A stretch of DNA of 54,657 bases from Nesterenkonia alkaliphila (lineage in GTDB: Bacteria; Actinomycetota; Actinomycetes; Actinomycetales; Micrococcaceae). Location: NCBI RefSeq assembly GCF_009758175.1, contig NZ_WRPM01000085.1, positions 1-54,657 of the forward strand. Direction: 5' to 3'. Positions 26,698-36,609 of the stretch are shown here, one piece after another; position 1 is the stretch's first letter; each line of letters begins with the position of its first letter. Position numbers and translations under genes: made by a program. The notes under the pieces are model-generated. The model saw only the letters and a program-made list of their open reading frames with translations, was not told the origin of the DNA and ran no database searches.

Positions 26698-29367
26698 CTA
26701 CTCGGATTGGTTGTTACGGGCAAGTTCATCGGCGCTGACGCCGACTCCCAGCATCACCGGCTCCTCGGCCGGCTCGGCTTTGGGCTTGGCAGCAGATGAC
26801 GACGACGCAAAGGTCTTCTCGGTGCCCTGAGCGGTGGTCTTGACTTCAGTCACCTCTCCAGAGGCGCCCTGGGCGGAGCCTGCTGCCCGGCGCCGCCTGC
26901 GGCTGCGGGTCTCCAGGGCACTCTCCAGAGCATCGAGGCTGGGGGCTTTCTCCCCGGTGCCTGGTCCGCTCTGGGGCTTCTGAGCATCTTTTCGCTGCCG
27001 GCGCGGGACCTCTACCGTCTCCCCGCCGATGGTCAATGTGGGGGAATCAGCCTTCTTCTCAGAGGGCGGAGCCTGCCGTTCCCGGCGCTGCCGCTGGCCG
27101 CCCTGGCCGCGCTCTGTGCGCTGCTGCTCGGGGGTTTCATCCTGCTTCTCCTCGGACTTTCCGTTGGTGGCAGCCAGCACCTTCGCCATGCCCTGGGAAG
27201 CCTTCTCGAGTTTCTTGAGCTCTTTGGGATCGGGCTGGTGGGCCTCGTCGTCGTTCTTCCTGCCCCGCTTCTTGCGTTTCTTGGCGTTCCTGCCGGTGTT
27301 CACCTCACCCTCAGAGGTGTAGGAGGGGCGGTTCTCCACCGGTTCGGGGTGGGTGATGATGCCGCGGCCGGAGCAGTGCTCGCATTCGGTGGAGAAGACC
27401 TCCAGCAGCCCGGTGCCCATGCGCTTGCGGGTCATCTGGACCAGGCCCAAGCTGGTGACCTCTGCCACCTGGTGTTTGGTGCGGTCCCTGCCCAGGCACT
27501 CCACCATGCGGCGCAGCACCAGGTCCCGGTTGGACTCCAGGACCATATCGATGAAGTCGATGACGATGATTCCGCCGATATCGCGCAGCCGCAGCTGGCG
27601 GACGATCTCCTCGGCGGCTTCGAGGTTGTTCTTGGTGACCGTCTCCTCGAGGTTCCCGCCGGATCCGGTGAACTTGCCGGTATTGACGTCCACCACGGTC
27701 ATCGCCTCGGTGCGGTCGAAGACCAGTGAGCCGCCGGAGGGCAGCTTGACGTTGCGGTCCAGCGCTTTGTTCAGCTGCTCGTCAATCCGGTGGTGGGCAA
27801 AGATGTCCTCAGCCTGGCCCTCCTGCGGCTCCCACTGCTTGCAGCGGTCCAGCAGGTGGGGCGCTACGTAGGTGACGTAAGCCTCAATATTGTCCCAGGT
27901 CTCCTCGCCCTGGACCTCCATGGCGGAGAAGTCCTCGTTGAACACGTCGCGGACCACCTTGATGGTCAGGTCGGGTTCGGCGTAGAGCAGTTCGGGGGCC
28001 AGCACCTTCTTGTCCTGGGTCTGGGACTGGATGGTCTCCCAGAGGGAGCGCAGCCGGTTGATGTCATTGGTGAGCTCCTCCTCGGAGGCGCCCTCGGCCG
28101 CGGTGCGCACGATTACCCCGGCGTTCTCCGGCATCTGTTCCTTGAGGATCTTCTTCAGCCGGGCCCGCTCGGTATCGGGCAGCTTGCGGGAGATGCCGGT
28201 CATGGAGCCGCCGGGGACGAACACCAGGTATCGGCCGGGCAGGGAGACCTGGCTGGTCAGCCGAGCGCCCTTATGGCCCACTGGGTCCTTGGTGACCTGC
28301 ACCAGTACGGAGTCCCCGGATTTCAGCGCGTTCTCGATCTTGCGGGGGGCATTGCCGATGTTCGCGCCCTCCCAGTCGACCTCGCCGGCGTAGAGCACCG
28401 CGTTGCGCCCGCGGCCGATGTCTACGAAGGCCGCCTCCATGGAGGGCAGCACGTTCTGCACCTTGCCCAGGTAGACGTTGCCGATCAGGGAGTCCTGGGT
28501 AGTGTGGGAGACGTAGTGCTCAGCCAGCACACCGTCCTCCAGCACGCCGATCTGGATCCGCTCACCGCGCTGACGGACGATCATCTTCCGATCAACGGAT
28601 TCGCGGCGGGCCAGGAACTCGGCCTCAGTGATGATGCCGCGGCGGCGCCCGGAGTCCCGGGAGTTGCGGCGGCGCTGACGTTTGGCCTCCAGGCGGGTGG
28701 AGCCCTTCACCGAGGAAACTTTGTCTGAGCCGGTGCCGGAGTCCGACTCCCGGCCCGAGCGGATGCGAGTGACGGTGTGGCCGTCCTCGTCCTCAATCTC
28801 CATATCGGCGTTGCCGCGGCGGCGGCGGCGCTTCTTACGGATTACCTGCCCGTCATCGTCCTTCTCAGAGGAGGCACCTTCTCCTCCGCCGCCCTGGGCT
28901 CGGTTCTGATCCTGCTGGTTCTGATCCTGCTGCGATCCGCCGCGGCCCTGCTCGCCCTGGTCCTGGTCGGCAGACTTCTCAGAGTCATTGCCGTCCTGAT
29001 TCTCCCCTGACTTATTGCGGCTGCGACCGCCGCGGCGGCGCTTGCGCCGGTTCTTCCGGCCCGAGCCCTGGTCCTCGTCTGAGTCGTCATCGGTGCCCGA
29101 GGAGGAGTCAGGGCTCTGCCGCTCGGCGTCGTCGTCATCCTGCTGCGGGGCGGGTTTGGACTGTTTAGGCGGAAGTTTAGAGAGGTCGGGGGCCTGGAAC
29201 ATCACGTCCAGGGGGTCGGCTTCTACCGGTGCCGGATCCGCGGCGGTCTGCGCAGTGGCCTCTGCCCCTGGGTGTCCGGGCTCCGGGGCCGAGAAGGGGT
29301 TGAAGATCTCTTCAGGTTCATTGGTGGTGGATGTCAAAGCTTCTCCAGCCGCAGCCTGCACCGCCAC
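26698..29367 (-). CDS. rne: Ribonuclease E/G
   Basis: An 889-aa endoribonuclease for mRNA decay and rRNA processing. The catalytic core occupies the middle (about residues 245-670): an S1-like domain, the catalytic Asp pair in VVDVNTGKF and VIDFIDM, and the zinc-link CEHCSGRG. It is flanked by long, charged disordered arms (1-240 and 690-889), as usual for actinobacterial RNase E, which use the arms to bind RNA and partners. The start GTG 29367 has no clear ribosome site, so the exact N terminus is uncertain. Confidence 0.93.
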   Translation of the reverse strand: MAVQAAAGEALTSTTNEPEEIFNPFSAPEPGHPGAEATAQTAADPAPVEADPLDVMFQAPDLSKLPPKQSKPAPQQDDDDAERQSPDSSSGTDDDSDEDQGSGRKNRRKRRRGGRSRNKSGENQDGNDSEKSADQDQGEQGRGGSQQDQNQQDQNRAQGGGGEGASSEKDDDGQVIRKKRRRRRGNADMEIEDEDGHTVTRIRSGRESDSGTGSDKVSSVKGSTRLEAKRQRRRNSRDSGRRRGIITEAEFLARRESVDRKMIVRQRGERIQIGVLEDGVLAEHYVSHTTQDSLIGNVYLGKVQNVLPSMEAAFVDIGRGRNAVLYAGEVDWEGANIGNAPRKIENALKSGDSVLVQVTKDPVGHKGARLTSQVSLPGRYLVFVPGGSMTGISRKLPDTERARLKKILKEQMPENAGVIVRTAAEGASEEELTNDINRLRSLWETIQSQTQDKKVLAPELLYAEPDLTIKVVRDVFNEDFSAMEVQGEETWDNIEAYVTYVAPHLLDRCKQWEPQEGQAEDIFAHHRIDEQLNKALDRNVKLPSGGSLVFDRTEAMTVVDVNTGKFTGSGGNLEETVTKNNLEAAEEIVRQLRLRDIGGIIVIDFIDMVLESNRDLVLRRMVECLGRDRTKHQVAEVTSLGLVQMTRKRMGTGLLEVFSTECEHCSGRGIITHPEPVENRPSYTSEGEVNTGRNAKKRKKRGRKNDDEAHQPDPKELKKLEKASQGMAKVLAATNGKSEEKQDETPEQQRTERGQGGQRQRRERQAPPSEKKADSPTLTIGGETVEVPRRQRKDAQKPQSGPGTGEKAPSLDALESALETRSRRRRRAAGSAQGASGEVTEVKTTAQGTEKTFASSSSAAKPKAEPAEEPVMLGVGVSADELARNNQSE

Positions 29368-29673
29368 ACTCGGCGAGTCCGCGACATTGTCGGTATCGGT
29401 TCACCGGTCTGATCCTCACTGCCGGGCGCTGCCGTCCCGAGGGGCGGCGCGCTCTGCTCAGCATGAGCCTCCTACCGGTCACGCGCGATGGGTTTCTCTC
29501 ACCGGCGGCATCTTGATGTGTCAGTTGTGCCGTGCGGACTGTTCTCTGTGTCCACGACGGGTGCCTGCCGGTTGGTTCTCGCGTGTGAAAGCCTTCTCAG
29601 AGACTCAGGTGTGGTCTGCGCCTCCGATCCATTCATTGTTGCATACGAATACGAACAGCTTTGCCTGCGGGCG
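29368..29673. other. Divergent region between rne and the VKOR gene
   Basis: About 300 nt without a convincing gene. It must hold the rne promoter and leader on the minus strand. Short ORFs here lack ribosome sites and family features. I see no clear secondary structure beyond ordinary short hairpins. Confidence 0.5.
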
Positions 29674-29679
29674 TAGAAT
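29674..29679 (+). promoter_or_regulatory. -10 hexamer of a probable leaderless promoter
   Basis: TAGAAT fits the actinobacterial TANNNT -10 consensus and lies 6 nt before ATG 29686, which would place the transcript start at the start codon. No Shine-Dalgarno is present, as expected for a leaderless mRNA. No good -35 is visible. Confidence 0.5.
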
Positions 29680-29685
29680 GGGGCT

Positions 29686-30357
29686 ATGTCCACCATGGTT
29701 GAGGCCCAGGATTCCAGGGCCGATGACAGCGCCGATCTGCTCACCGACTCCTCGCCCGCCGGGCGTGTCCCGTCTTTTGCGCGCCCAGTCGGTTTTGTGC
29801 TGTGGCTGCTGGTCACCGCAGCGGTGGGGGCTGCCGCCAGCTTCCTGCTGCTCTATGAGCGGGTCCAGCTGTGGAACGACACCGAATATGTCACTGCCTG
29901 TGATGTGAACCCATGGGTATCCTGTGGTGCGGTCATGGAGTCCTGGCAGGCTGCCACGTTCGGGTTCCCTAATATTTTCATCGGTGTGGTGGCCTTTCCG
30001 CTGCTGATTGCAGTCGCGGTGAGCCTGCTGGCAGCCGGGGGCCGGATGCCGGCCTGGTACTACCTGGGATTGCAGGCCGGAGTTGTATTCGCCATGGGGT
30101 TCATCACCTGGCTGTGGTACTCCGCGGTGTACAGCATCGGGGTGCTGTGCCCCTACTGCATGATCGTGTGGGCGGCGGTGATCCCGTTGTTCGTGGTGAC
30201 CACGGCACGGAATATCGTCCACGGGGTGATTCCTGCCCCGCCGGGACTGAAGCGGGTGGCCCGTGACTGGTGGTGGGTGGCCATTGTGGTGATCTACCTG
30301 CTGGTCTTCGCCTCGATCCTGCTGAACTTCACCGAGGCCTTCACCTACGGGCTCTGA
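29686..30357 (+). CDS. VKOR-family membrane thiol oxidoreductase
   Basis: A 223-aa membrane protein with five hydrophobic helices. It has the CPYC active site in the phrase GVLCPYCMIVW (about residue 150) and a second Cys pair in ACDVNPWVSCG (about 72-81), which are the working parts of bacterial vitamin K epoxide reductase homologues. In Actinobacteria these reoxidise DsbA-like proteins for disulfide formation outside the membrane, passing electrons to menaquinone. No DsbA partner is fused or adjacent. Its 3' end overlaps the convergent M28 peptidase gene by 17 bp. Confidence 0.9.
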   Translation: MSTMVEAQDSRADDSADLLTDSSPAGRVPSFARPVGFVLWLLVTAAVGAAASFLLLYERVQLWNDTEYVTACDVNPWVSCGAVMESWQAATFGFPNIFIGVVAFPLLIAVAVSLLAAGGRMPAWYYLGLQAGVVFAMGFITWLWYSAVYSIGVLCPYCMIVWAAVIPLFVVTTARNIVHGVIPAPPGLKRVARDWWWVAIVVIYLLVFASILLNFTEAFTYGL

Positions 30358-31207
30358 GCAGCTCGGTGATAGTACCCACCACCTGAGCGGCGAACAGTAG
30401 GTCCAGGGTCTCCAGGGTGTCGGTGGCCTGGTGGTAGTGCGGATTCCGGAAGTTCGCGGTGTCGGTGATCATGATTCCCGGGATGCCCTGGCGCCAGTAG
30501 GCGGCGTGGTCTGAACGGCTGGCATTGCCGATGGCTTCGGCCGAGGCCACCAGAGGCACAGCGGGCAGCCCCTGAGCCTCCGCAGCCTCCAGCAGCGCCT
30601 GAACCCAGTCTGCAGCGGTCTCATCGGCCACAATGCCCAGGAAGTCGCCGGTCTGCGGCACCTGAAAGCCGCCAGCCTTTAGTGCCTGCTCTGCCTGGGG
30701 CGGCAGCTGCTGGGTTTCTCCGGTGTAGGCGATCATCTCCAGGGATATCCCAGAGAGGATCTGCTCGCCGCGGTCCAGTGAGGCGGCGAGGTGGGCGGTG
30801 CTGCCGGGCAGCCCTGCCGCCTCCTCCTCGGCGAAGAAGCAGAGCCGGACTGGGTGATGCGGCGGGTGCTGAGCCAGGTGCCGGGCGATCTCCAGCAGAC
30901 CTGCGACCCCGGAGGCGTTGTCATCGGCTCCCGGGCTGTCCGGCACGCTGTCCCAGTGGGCGCCGATATCCAACACCGGCTGATCTGTGCCTGCCAGATG
31001 CCCTGTGTAGTTGGTCTGCACTGTGTAGTTGGTCTGGTGGGCGGCACTGCCGTACTGGTGGCGGGCGACGTCGTACCCGAAACCCTCCAAGGTGGTGGTG
31101 ATGTACTCCTGGGCGGCGCTGACCGAGGCCGGGTTCACCGGGTGCCGCGGGCCGTGAGCGGTCAGCGCGGCGGTGTGCTGGGCCAGGCGGGAGGTGAGCT
31201 GGGTCAT
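30341..31207 (-). CDS. M28-family zinc peptidase
   Basis: A 288-aa aminopeptidase-type enzyme. Metal ligands of the family can be seen: GAHWDSV (His), PGADDNASG (Asp), FFAEEEAAG (Glu pair) and a later HxH-type segment near the C terminus (PHYHQATD). No signal peptide is evident, so it is probably cytoplasmic. The start is ATG 31207, overlapping the stop of the upstream gene (ATGA); a longer reading would lie within that gene. Confidence 0.88.
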   Translation of the reverse strand: MTQLTSRLAQHTAALTAHGPRHPVNPASVSAAQEYITTTLEGFGYDVARHQYGSAAHQTNYTVQTNYTGHLAGTDQPVLDIGAHWDSVPDSPGADDNASGVAGLLEIARHLAQHPPHHPVRLCFFAEEEAAGLPGSTAHLAASLDRGEQILSGISLEMIAYTGETQQLPPQAEQALKAGGFQVPQTGDFLGIVADETAADWVQALLEAAEAQGLPAVPLVASAEAIGNASRSDHAAYWRQGIPGIMITDTANFRNPHYHQATDTLETLDLLFAAQVVGTITELLRARR

Positions 31208-31956
31208 ACCTCTATAGTGGCACCGCTGAGATCCCAGTATTGGGCATAGGTCTCCAGGACCGCGTTCTCCACCTCGCAGGGGGTCACCCCCGGGGCCACA
31301 TCGGTGGCGGCGCCGGCAGTCAGTGGGTCCCATTCGATCCCCAGGGCGGAGTACACCTCGGTGAGCACCTGCCTGATCAGCGGGCCTTCGCTGACCAGCA
31401 CCGAGGATGAGAACAGCCAGCCGGTGGCGATCTGGCGTTGGGCGGTGCCGATGAGCTTGACTCTGCGGTCCGGCTGCTGTGGATCCAGCCCGTGCACTGA
31501 GTGCTCTCCGTAGCAGTACTCCCCCGGCAGTGGGCCCACCTGAGCGGGTACTCCGGCGGTGAGGAGTGCATCGGTGAGCAGCTCGGCGAAGGCGGAGAAT
31601 CTGGCCTGGGACTCCCGGATGGGGTCCGGGTCAGGTTCAATATGGTCGATGACCAATGAGCCGGAGTTGTAGGCGGCGGCGCGGCCCCCGGCGCGGCGGA
31701 CAACCGGTTCGAACCCGTGCTCCCGTGCGGCCTGCTGGGCGGCCTCGAAGCCGGGGAGTCTCCGGTCCCGCTGTCCGAAGGCCACCGTGGGCTGCGGGCG
31801 GTAGATCCGCAGCGTGGGCGGGGTGGCCTCAGGGTGCTCAGGGTCTGCGGCGTATTGCCGGGTGCCCTCCAGCAGTTTCAGCCCGAGCTCCAGATCCTCC
31901 ACCGCGCCAAGCGACTCCCGCTGCCTGAAGACTCTGAGCTCACCCGCTGACTGCAT
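31204..31956 (-). CDS. Lipoate-protein ligase A-like protein
   Basis: A 250-aa protein of the BPL/LplA fold. The RRAGGRAAAYNSGSLVIDH segment (about residue 88) corresponds to the RRxSGGGAVxHD region of the family, and GEYCYGEHSVHG and KLIGTAQRQ match the later lipoate-binding motifs. The usual RRxSGGG is altered to RRAGGRA, so substrate or activity may differ. The start is placed at ATG 31956 because family similarity begins just after it. It is coupled to the downstream M28 gene. Confidence 0.8.
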   Translation of the reverse strand: MQSAGELRVFRQRESLGAVEDLELGLKLLEGTRQYAADPEHPEATPPTLRIYRPQPTVAFGQRDRRLPGFEAAQQAAREHGFEPVVRRAGGRAAAYNSGSLVIDHIEPDPDPIRESQARFSAFAELLTDALLTAGVPAQVGPLPGEYCYGEHSVHGLDPQQPDRRVKLIGTAQRQIATGWLFSSSVLVSEGPLIRQVLTEVYSALGIEWDPLTAGAATDVAPGVTPCEVENAVLETYAQYWDLSGATIEV

Positions 31957-32000
31957 GATCCTTGAGTCTATTTCACCTGCTGTGCCCGGGGCACTCCGGG

Positions 32001-32504
32001 TCAGTTTGCTATGGCGATGTAGAGGTTGAGCGAGGCCGCATAGGCCACCCATCCCAGATAGGGGAGCAGAAGAACGGCTGCGAGGCGGCTGATCGGCCAG
32101 AAGGCGCGGATAGTCAGTGCGAGCACCAGGATCAGCCCTAGGATGACTGCCATGGCACCCCAGAGTGCGGCGGTGCCCCAGGCCGGGTAGCCGGCGAAGA
32201 ACAGCGGGGTCCAGAGGCCGTTGAGGACCAGTTGGGCGAGGTAGAGGCCCAGGGCCGTCCTGACCGCAGCTGCATGGCGGTGCCGCCAGACCAGCCAGGC
32301 TGCCACGCCCATCATGATGTACAACGTTGTCCATACCGGGCTGAAGACCCAGCTGGGCGGGTTCCAGGGCGCCACCTCGGCCTCGGAGTACCACCCGTCG
32401 GTATGCTCCGAGGTGGCTTGGCTGCCCAGGAAGCCCACCAGCAGCGGGACGGCGATCATCACGGCGAGCCCAAGAACCTGGATAGTGCGGGTCTGGCTGG
32501 CCAT
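32001..32504 (-). CDS. tspO: TspO/MBR family protein
   Basis: A 167-aa protein with five transmembrane helices. The family phrases WNPPSWVFSPVWTTLYIMMG (about residues 47-66), LVLNGLWTPLFF and the C-terminal PYLGWVAYAASLN are conserved. TspO proteins bind porphyrins and related tetrapyrroles; in bacteria they are linked to light, oxygen and oxidative stress. It starts one base after the stop of the pyruvate oxidase remnant, so the two were probably co-transcribed. Confidence 0.93.
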   Translation of the reverse strand: MASQTRTIQVLGLAVMIAVPLLVGFLGSQATSEHTDGWYSEAEVAPWNPPSWVFSPVWTTLYIMMGVAAWLVWRHRHAAAVRTALGLYLAQLVLNGLWTPLFFAGYPAWGTAALWGAMAVILGLILVLALTIRAFWPISRLAAVLLLPYLGWVAYAASLNLYIAIAN

Positions 32505-32505
32505 A

Positions 32506-34326
32506 TCAGTCCAGTTCAGAGACGGGCAGGTACCGGTCCTGCTCGATCTCCAGGTAGCGGCGCATCAGGGCTGCCGGGCCTTCACCGGCGCTCTCCGCTG
32601 CGAGGGCCTCCTGCATCCCGGGGGCCTTGGACAGTGCATACGGCAGGGGCGGCAGGACGGGAGCGTCGGCGTCGGTGCGCACGTCGATGACCACCGGCCG
32701 GTCTGCGGAGAATGCTCTGCGGTAGGTCTCTTCCAGTTCCTCCGGCCTGCTCACGGTCAGGCCGATCAGCCCGTTGAGTTCGGCGTACTGCGCGTAGTCG
32801 AACCCTGGGAGGGTCTGGCTCGCAGGGAACCGGGGCTCGTTCTCCTTCTCGCGCTGTTCCCAGCTGACCTCGGCGAGATCACCGTTGTTGAGGATGACCA
32901 CCACAAAGCGTGGGTCCTGCCAGTCGTGCCAGATGCGACCGAGCGTGATGAGTTCGTTGACCCCGAGCATCTGGGCTGCCCCGTCCCCGCTGAGCGCCAC
33001 GACCGGGCGCTTCGGTGAGGCGGTCTTGGCCGCGATGCCGTATGGGATGGAGCAGCCCATACTGGCCAAGGTGCTGGAGAGGTGGGCGGTGCCCCGCGGG
33101 GGTGCGATCATCTGCCGCACGTACCAATAGACGCAGCTGCCGACATCAATGGCCAGCATCGCGTCCTCGGGGATGTGGCGATTCAGCACGTCTGCGGCCG
33201 CCTCGGGGTTCACCTTGGGCATCTCCACCCCGGCCCGACGAGCAGCAGTGTTGGCCTCCTCCTCCACCAGGCGCCGGACCGTGTCCCGCCACGGGCTCTC
33301 TCCCCGCGGCTCCACGCGTTCGGTGAGCTTCTCCGCGGTGAGTGCGGCATCGCCTACGATCCCGACATCGACCGGGTAGTGGTTGCCGAGCTTCGCCGGG
33401 TCGTTGTCGATCTGGACCGTCCTGCAGGAGCCAGGAACCGGGTAGTACTCGGTCCAGGGGTTATTGGATCCGATGATGACCAGGGTGTCGCAGCTCAGGA
33501 GAAGCTGCGCGCTGGCCGTGGTGCCCAGGTGCCCCATAGTTCCGACCACCAGGGGGTGGGTTTCGTCCAGGTGGGGTTTGCCCAACAGGCTGGTGGTCAC
33601 CCCAGCGCCCACCTTCTCGGCAAGAGCCAGTATCTCGGCTCCGCAGCCGCGGGCCCCTTGGCCCACGAGGAAGGCGACCTTCTCCCCTGCGGCGATGAGC
33701 TCTGCGGCATCATTCAGATCGGAGGCAGCCGGGTCCATGCGAGGGGTCTTCCACAGTGGAGTGCTCTGCACATATCCGTGCTCATGGGGAATCTCCGGTG
33801 CGGCACCTGTCTGAATGTCCTGCGGGATGATCACCACTGAGGGGCCTGAGGAGGCCAGGGCCCGGCGGAAAGCTGTGTCGAGGGCCAGCGGGAGCTGTTC
33901 GGTGGAGGAGACCTGGAGGGTGAAGCTCGTCACGTCCTGGAAGATGGTGTGCAGGTCCACCTCCTGTTGGTCTCCTGAGCCCAGCGTAGTTGTGGGTTGC
34001 TGGCCGATGAGCGCCACCACGGGCACGCTGTCGAGTTTAGCGTCGTAGAGACCGTTAAGCAGGTGGAGTGCCCCGGGGCCCTGGGTCGAGGTGACCACAC
34101 CCACCTGTCCTGAGTACTTGGCGTGTCCCGCTGCCATGAACGCAGCCGACTCCTCGTGCCGCGCCTGGACGAAGGTGAGCGGACGATCGCTGCTCTGTGA
34201 ACGTCGTATCCCTCAGATCAGTCCGTTGTTGCCGTCGCCGGAGTAGCCGTAAACGCAGCTGACGTCCCAGTCCAGCAGACGAGAGACGACGAAGTCGGCA
34301 CCGTTGAGATGGTGTTCCTGAGTCAC
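32506..34326 (-). pseudogene. Pyruvate oxidase-like TPP enzyme interrupted by one in-frame stop
   Basis: The whole reading frame from GTG 34326 (preceded by GAGGAGAAA) to 32506 encodes a pyruvate oxidase/PoxB-type thiamine pyrophosphate enzyme of about 605 codons: GYSGDGNNGLI near the N terminus, FVQARHEESAAFMA, then GDGAAQMLG and NNGDLAEV of the TPP-binding domain. A TGA at 34213-34215 follows NNGLI in the same frame, where homologues have a small variable segment; the frame then resumes with all conserved blocks. The downstream ATG at 34137 could yield a truncated protein lacking part of the TPP-binding N-terminal region. Such enzymes turn pyruvate into acetate and CO2 at the membrane. Sequencing error cannot be excluded. 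Confidence 0.85.
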
Positions 34327-34514
34327 AGGTTTCTCCTCTCGATGCTGTGTAATTGAGGCCTGTCTCGAGACTACGGCCGAAACGGGAGGCTGGCTAGGGG
34401 GTCCGCATGCTCCCTGAGTCTGATGGCCCCCGCAGAACTGCGACTCTGGAATGAGGCGGGGTTCATCCCCTGCTCCGATGCGCTGCCGGGTGCTGGCCGG
34501 GCAAGCTGGAGGCC

Positions 34515-34753
34515 ATGACAACAACAGTGACCGCCACACAGCTGACCAAGATCTATGGCACCACCACCGCGCTCGATGCCGTGAGCCTGAGAATCCGCCC
34601 CGGGGAGTCGGTGGCCATCATGGGCCCCTCGGGTTCGGGCAAGACCCGGCAGAGAACCCCTACTGGACAGAACGTGCGGCACTGGTCTTCAAGGACCCTG
34701 ACCGCTGGTCGGTGGTCCTGGCACCGTGGGTCTTCGGAGCCGCTCCGGACTGA
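34515..34753 (+). pseudogene. Chimeric remnant: ABC ATPase N terminus joined to glyoxalase-like C terminus
   Basis: ATG 34515 starts a good ABC transporter ATPase (Thr-rich start, then VTATQLTKIYGTTTALDAVS and the Walker A GPSGSGKT at about residue 38). At about 34645, directly after Walker A, the similarity stops. In another frame the sequence continues as ENPYWTERAALVFKDPDRWS and VVLAP to a stop at 34753, which resembles the end of VOC/glyoxalase-type proteins. A deletion has fused two unrelated genes out of frame. Neither part can work. Confidence 0.7.
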
Positions 34754-34763
34754 TCCGCAGTGC

Positions 34764-35390
34764 TCAGGTCCGGAATGGCCGGTTCGCCCGTGCCCAACTG
34801 AGCAGCTCGGTCCACCAGTGCAGCTCGGCGAGGCAGTTCTCCAAGGCACCGCGGGCGCCCTCACCGGGACTGTAGACGCCTTGGGCGTTGAGGTGTTCCC
34901 AGGGGGCCTGGAGCCCGATGGACCGTGCAACTGTGACCATATCGAGTTCGTTCAGAACACCTTTCAGATGTTCCACGCAGGCGTACCCGCCGCGTGCCCC
35001 ATAGGCGATGATGGCAGCCGGCTTGAAGCTCCACTCGGAGAGGTGCCAGTCGATGAACCGCTTGAGGGAAGCGGGGAAGGAGTGGTTGTACTCGGGAGTG
35101 ACGAAGACGAACGCCTCTGCGTCTGCGAGCCGGTCGGTGGTATCGGTGCGCGGGCTGCCGCCGGGATAGAGCAGGCGGTCATCGGGCAGTGTGATCGAGG
35201 TGAGGTCGATCAGGTCAGGTTCGACGCCGCCCCGGGCTTCTAAGGCCGCGAGGGCCCAGTCTGCCACGGGCGGGCTCATGCGGTCATCACGGAGGCTGGA
35301 GGAGATGACGGCGATCCGGCGGGCAGCGGAATCTACCTGGGTACGCGTGGACTGGGGTGAGGGGCTGGGGGTCCGTGTCTGGGTTGTCAT
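34764..35390 (-). CDS. NADPH-dependent FMN reductase-like flavoprotein
   Basis: A 208-aa protein of the flavodoxin-like NADPH-dependent FMN reductase family. RIAVISSSLRDDRMS near the N terminus is the FMN phosphate loop, and FVFVTPEYNHSFPASLKRFIDW (split in the chain at about residue 95) is the family hallmark. The start is set at ATG 35390. It appears intact although it is surrounded by pseudogenes. Likely a quinone, azo or FMN reductase; substrate unknown. Confidence 0.88.
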   Translation of the reverse strand: MTTQTRTPSPSPQSTRTQVDSAARRIAVISSSLRDDRMSPPVADWALAALEARGGVEPDLIDLTSITLPDDRLLYPGGSPRTDTTDRLADAEAFVFVTPEYNHSFPASLKRFIDWHLSEWSFKPAAIIAYGARGGYACVEHLKGVLNELDMVTVARSIGLQAPWEHLNAQGVYSPGEGARGALENCLAELHWWTELLSWARANRPFRT

Positions 35391-35449
35391 ACCCCCAGGC
35401 TGAAGGTTGAACAAATGGTGAAGTCAAGCTGTGCTGGATGCGGGCGCAG

Positions 35450-36548
35450 TCATCTCTGATCCGGGACCTGCCAGTCCAGGAACCCTCCGCCGGAACGTTG
35501 AGCCAGGCCCGCTGGAATACAGCCGAATGCTGCATTGCGTACCCGCTGCTTCCGGCCCGAGCCAAGGTGTGCACCGATACGGGCTATCGCCGCGGACTGC
35601 TTGACCAGCCGCTGGGTGCGGCGGCGTCGTTGGTTGTCGAGCTCACACAGAGCGGCCGGGATATCTGCGGTGTGCGGCGGGATCAGGCGGCCCACAGTTA
35701 CCCCATCCTCCAGCGCGGAGTTCGCGCCCTGCCTCAAGGTGGGCAGCATTGGGTGTCCGGCGTCGCCGATCAGCACCATCCGACCGCGCACATAGCTCTT
35801 CAGCGGCTTGTCTAGCACCCACACGTCATGCCGCATCAGATGATCCGGCTCCGTGCCGGCAATCAGGGCTTGGGCGGCGTCGTGCCAGTCTGCAAACCGC
35901 TGACGCACCGCAGCCAACTCATCGGGGAACTCAGTGCCGGGCGGATACTTGGCGTAGCCGTACCAGTACACCTCACCGTGACCCACTGGCAGAGCACCGA
36001 ACTCGGCATGCCGACCCCAACTCATCGCGAATTCCTCGGTGACCAGTTCGGCAGCGGGGACAATGGCCCGCGCCGACCACCAGATCAGCTGGCACCCGCT
36101 GTTGCCCGTTCGCGGTGTCCACGAGGACCACGGCTTGCTGGTCAGTGCCACCGGGGTCGATCCTCACCACGCGCATACCGGTGCTCAGCTCGGCCTCCGC
36201 GGCGGCATCCAGCAGTGCGGTGTGCAGCCGCTGCCGGTGCATGCCGTACATCCGGGTAGTTCCGGCAGCGTGGTACGGCAGCTTCATCAGCCAGGAGCCG
36301 TCCATGAACTGCGTGCCTGCTGGTCGTATCCGTTGGCCCTCGCGTTCCAGCGCTCCGTCAGCTCCGATCGCGTCCAGTGCGCGCTGGTCGTTCGCTGTGA
36401 CTCCGAGTCCAGCGCCCACTTCGGAGAACGACGACGCCTGTTCGATCACCCTGGTATGCCATCCCGCGCGCAGCAGACTCGCTGCCGCAGCCAGCCCGGC
36501 AATCCCGCCGCCAACGACCACAGCCCGAGGTTCTGCGCTCACTGGCAT
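35450..36548 (-). pseudogene. FAD-dependent monooxygenase, frameshifted with internal deletion
   Basis: The first part (from ATG 36548) has the FAD-binding Rossmann motif VVVGGGIAGLAAAASLLRAG and runs to ADLVVGA. Around 36050-36085 the similarity jumps to another frame, which continues with RAIVPAAELVTEEFAMSWGR, then the second FAD motif VLIGDAGHPMLPTLRQGANSA (in two parts) and the C terminus. The segment expected between GADG and TAWRAIVP in homologues is missing, so a deletion of several tens of bases and a frame change destroyed the gene. It resembles salicylate hydroxylase-type monooxygenases; the substrate is unknown. Confidence 0.8.
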
Positions 36549-36609
36549 ACCTCGAATCTAGCAGTCACGGCTGGATCGCCGTGCCTGAGGGAGGACTACT
36601 CCTGGTTGG

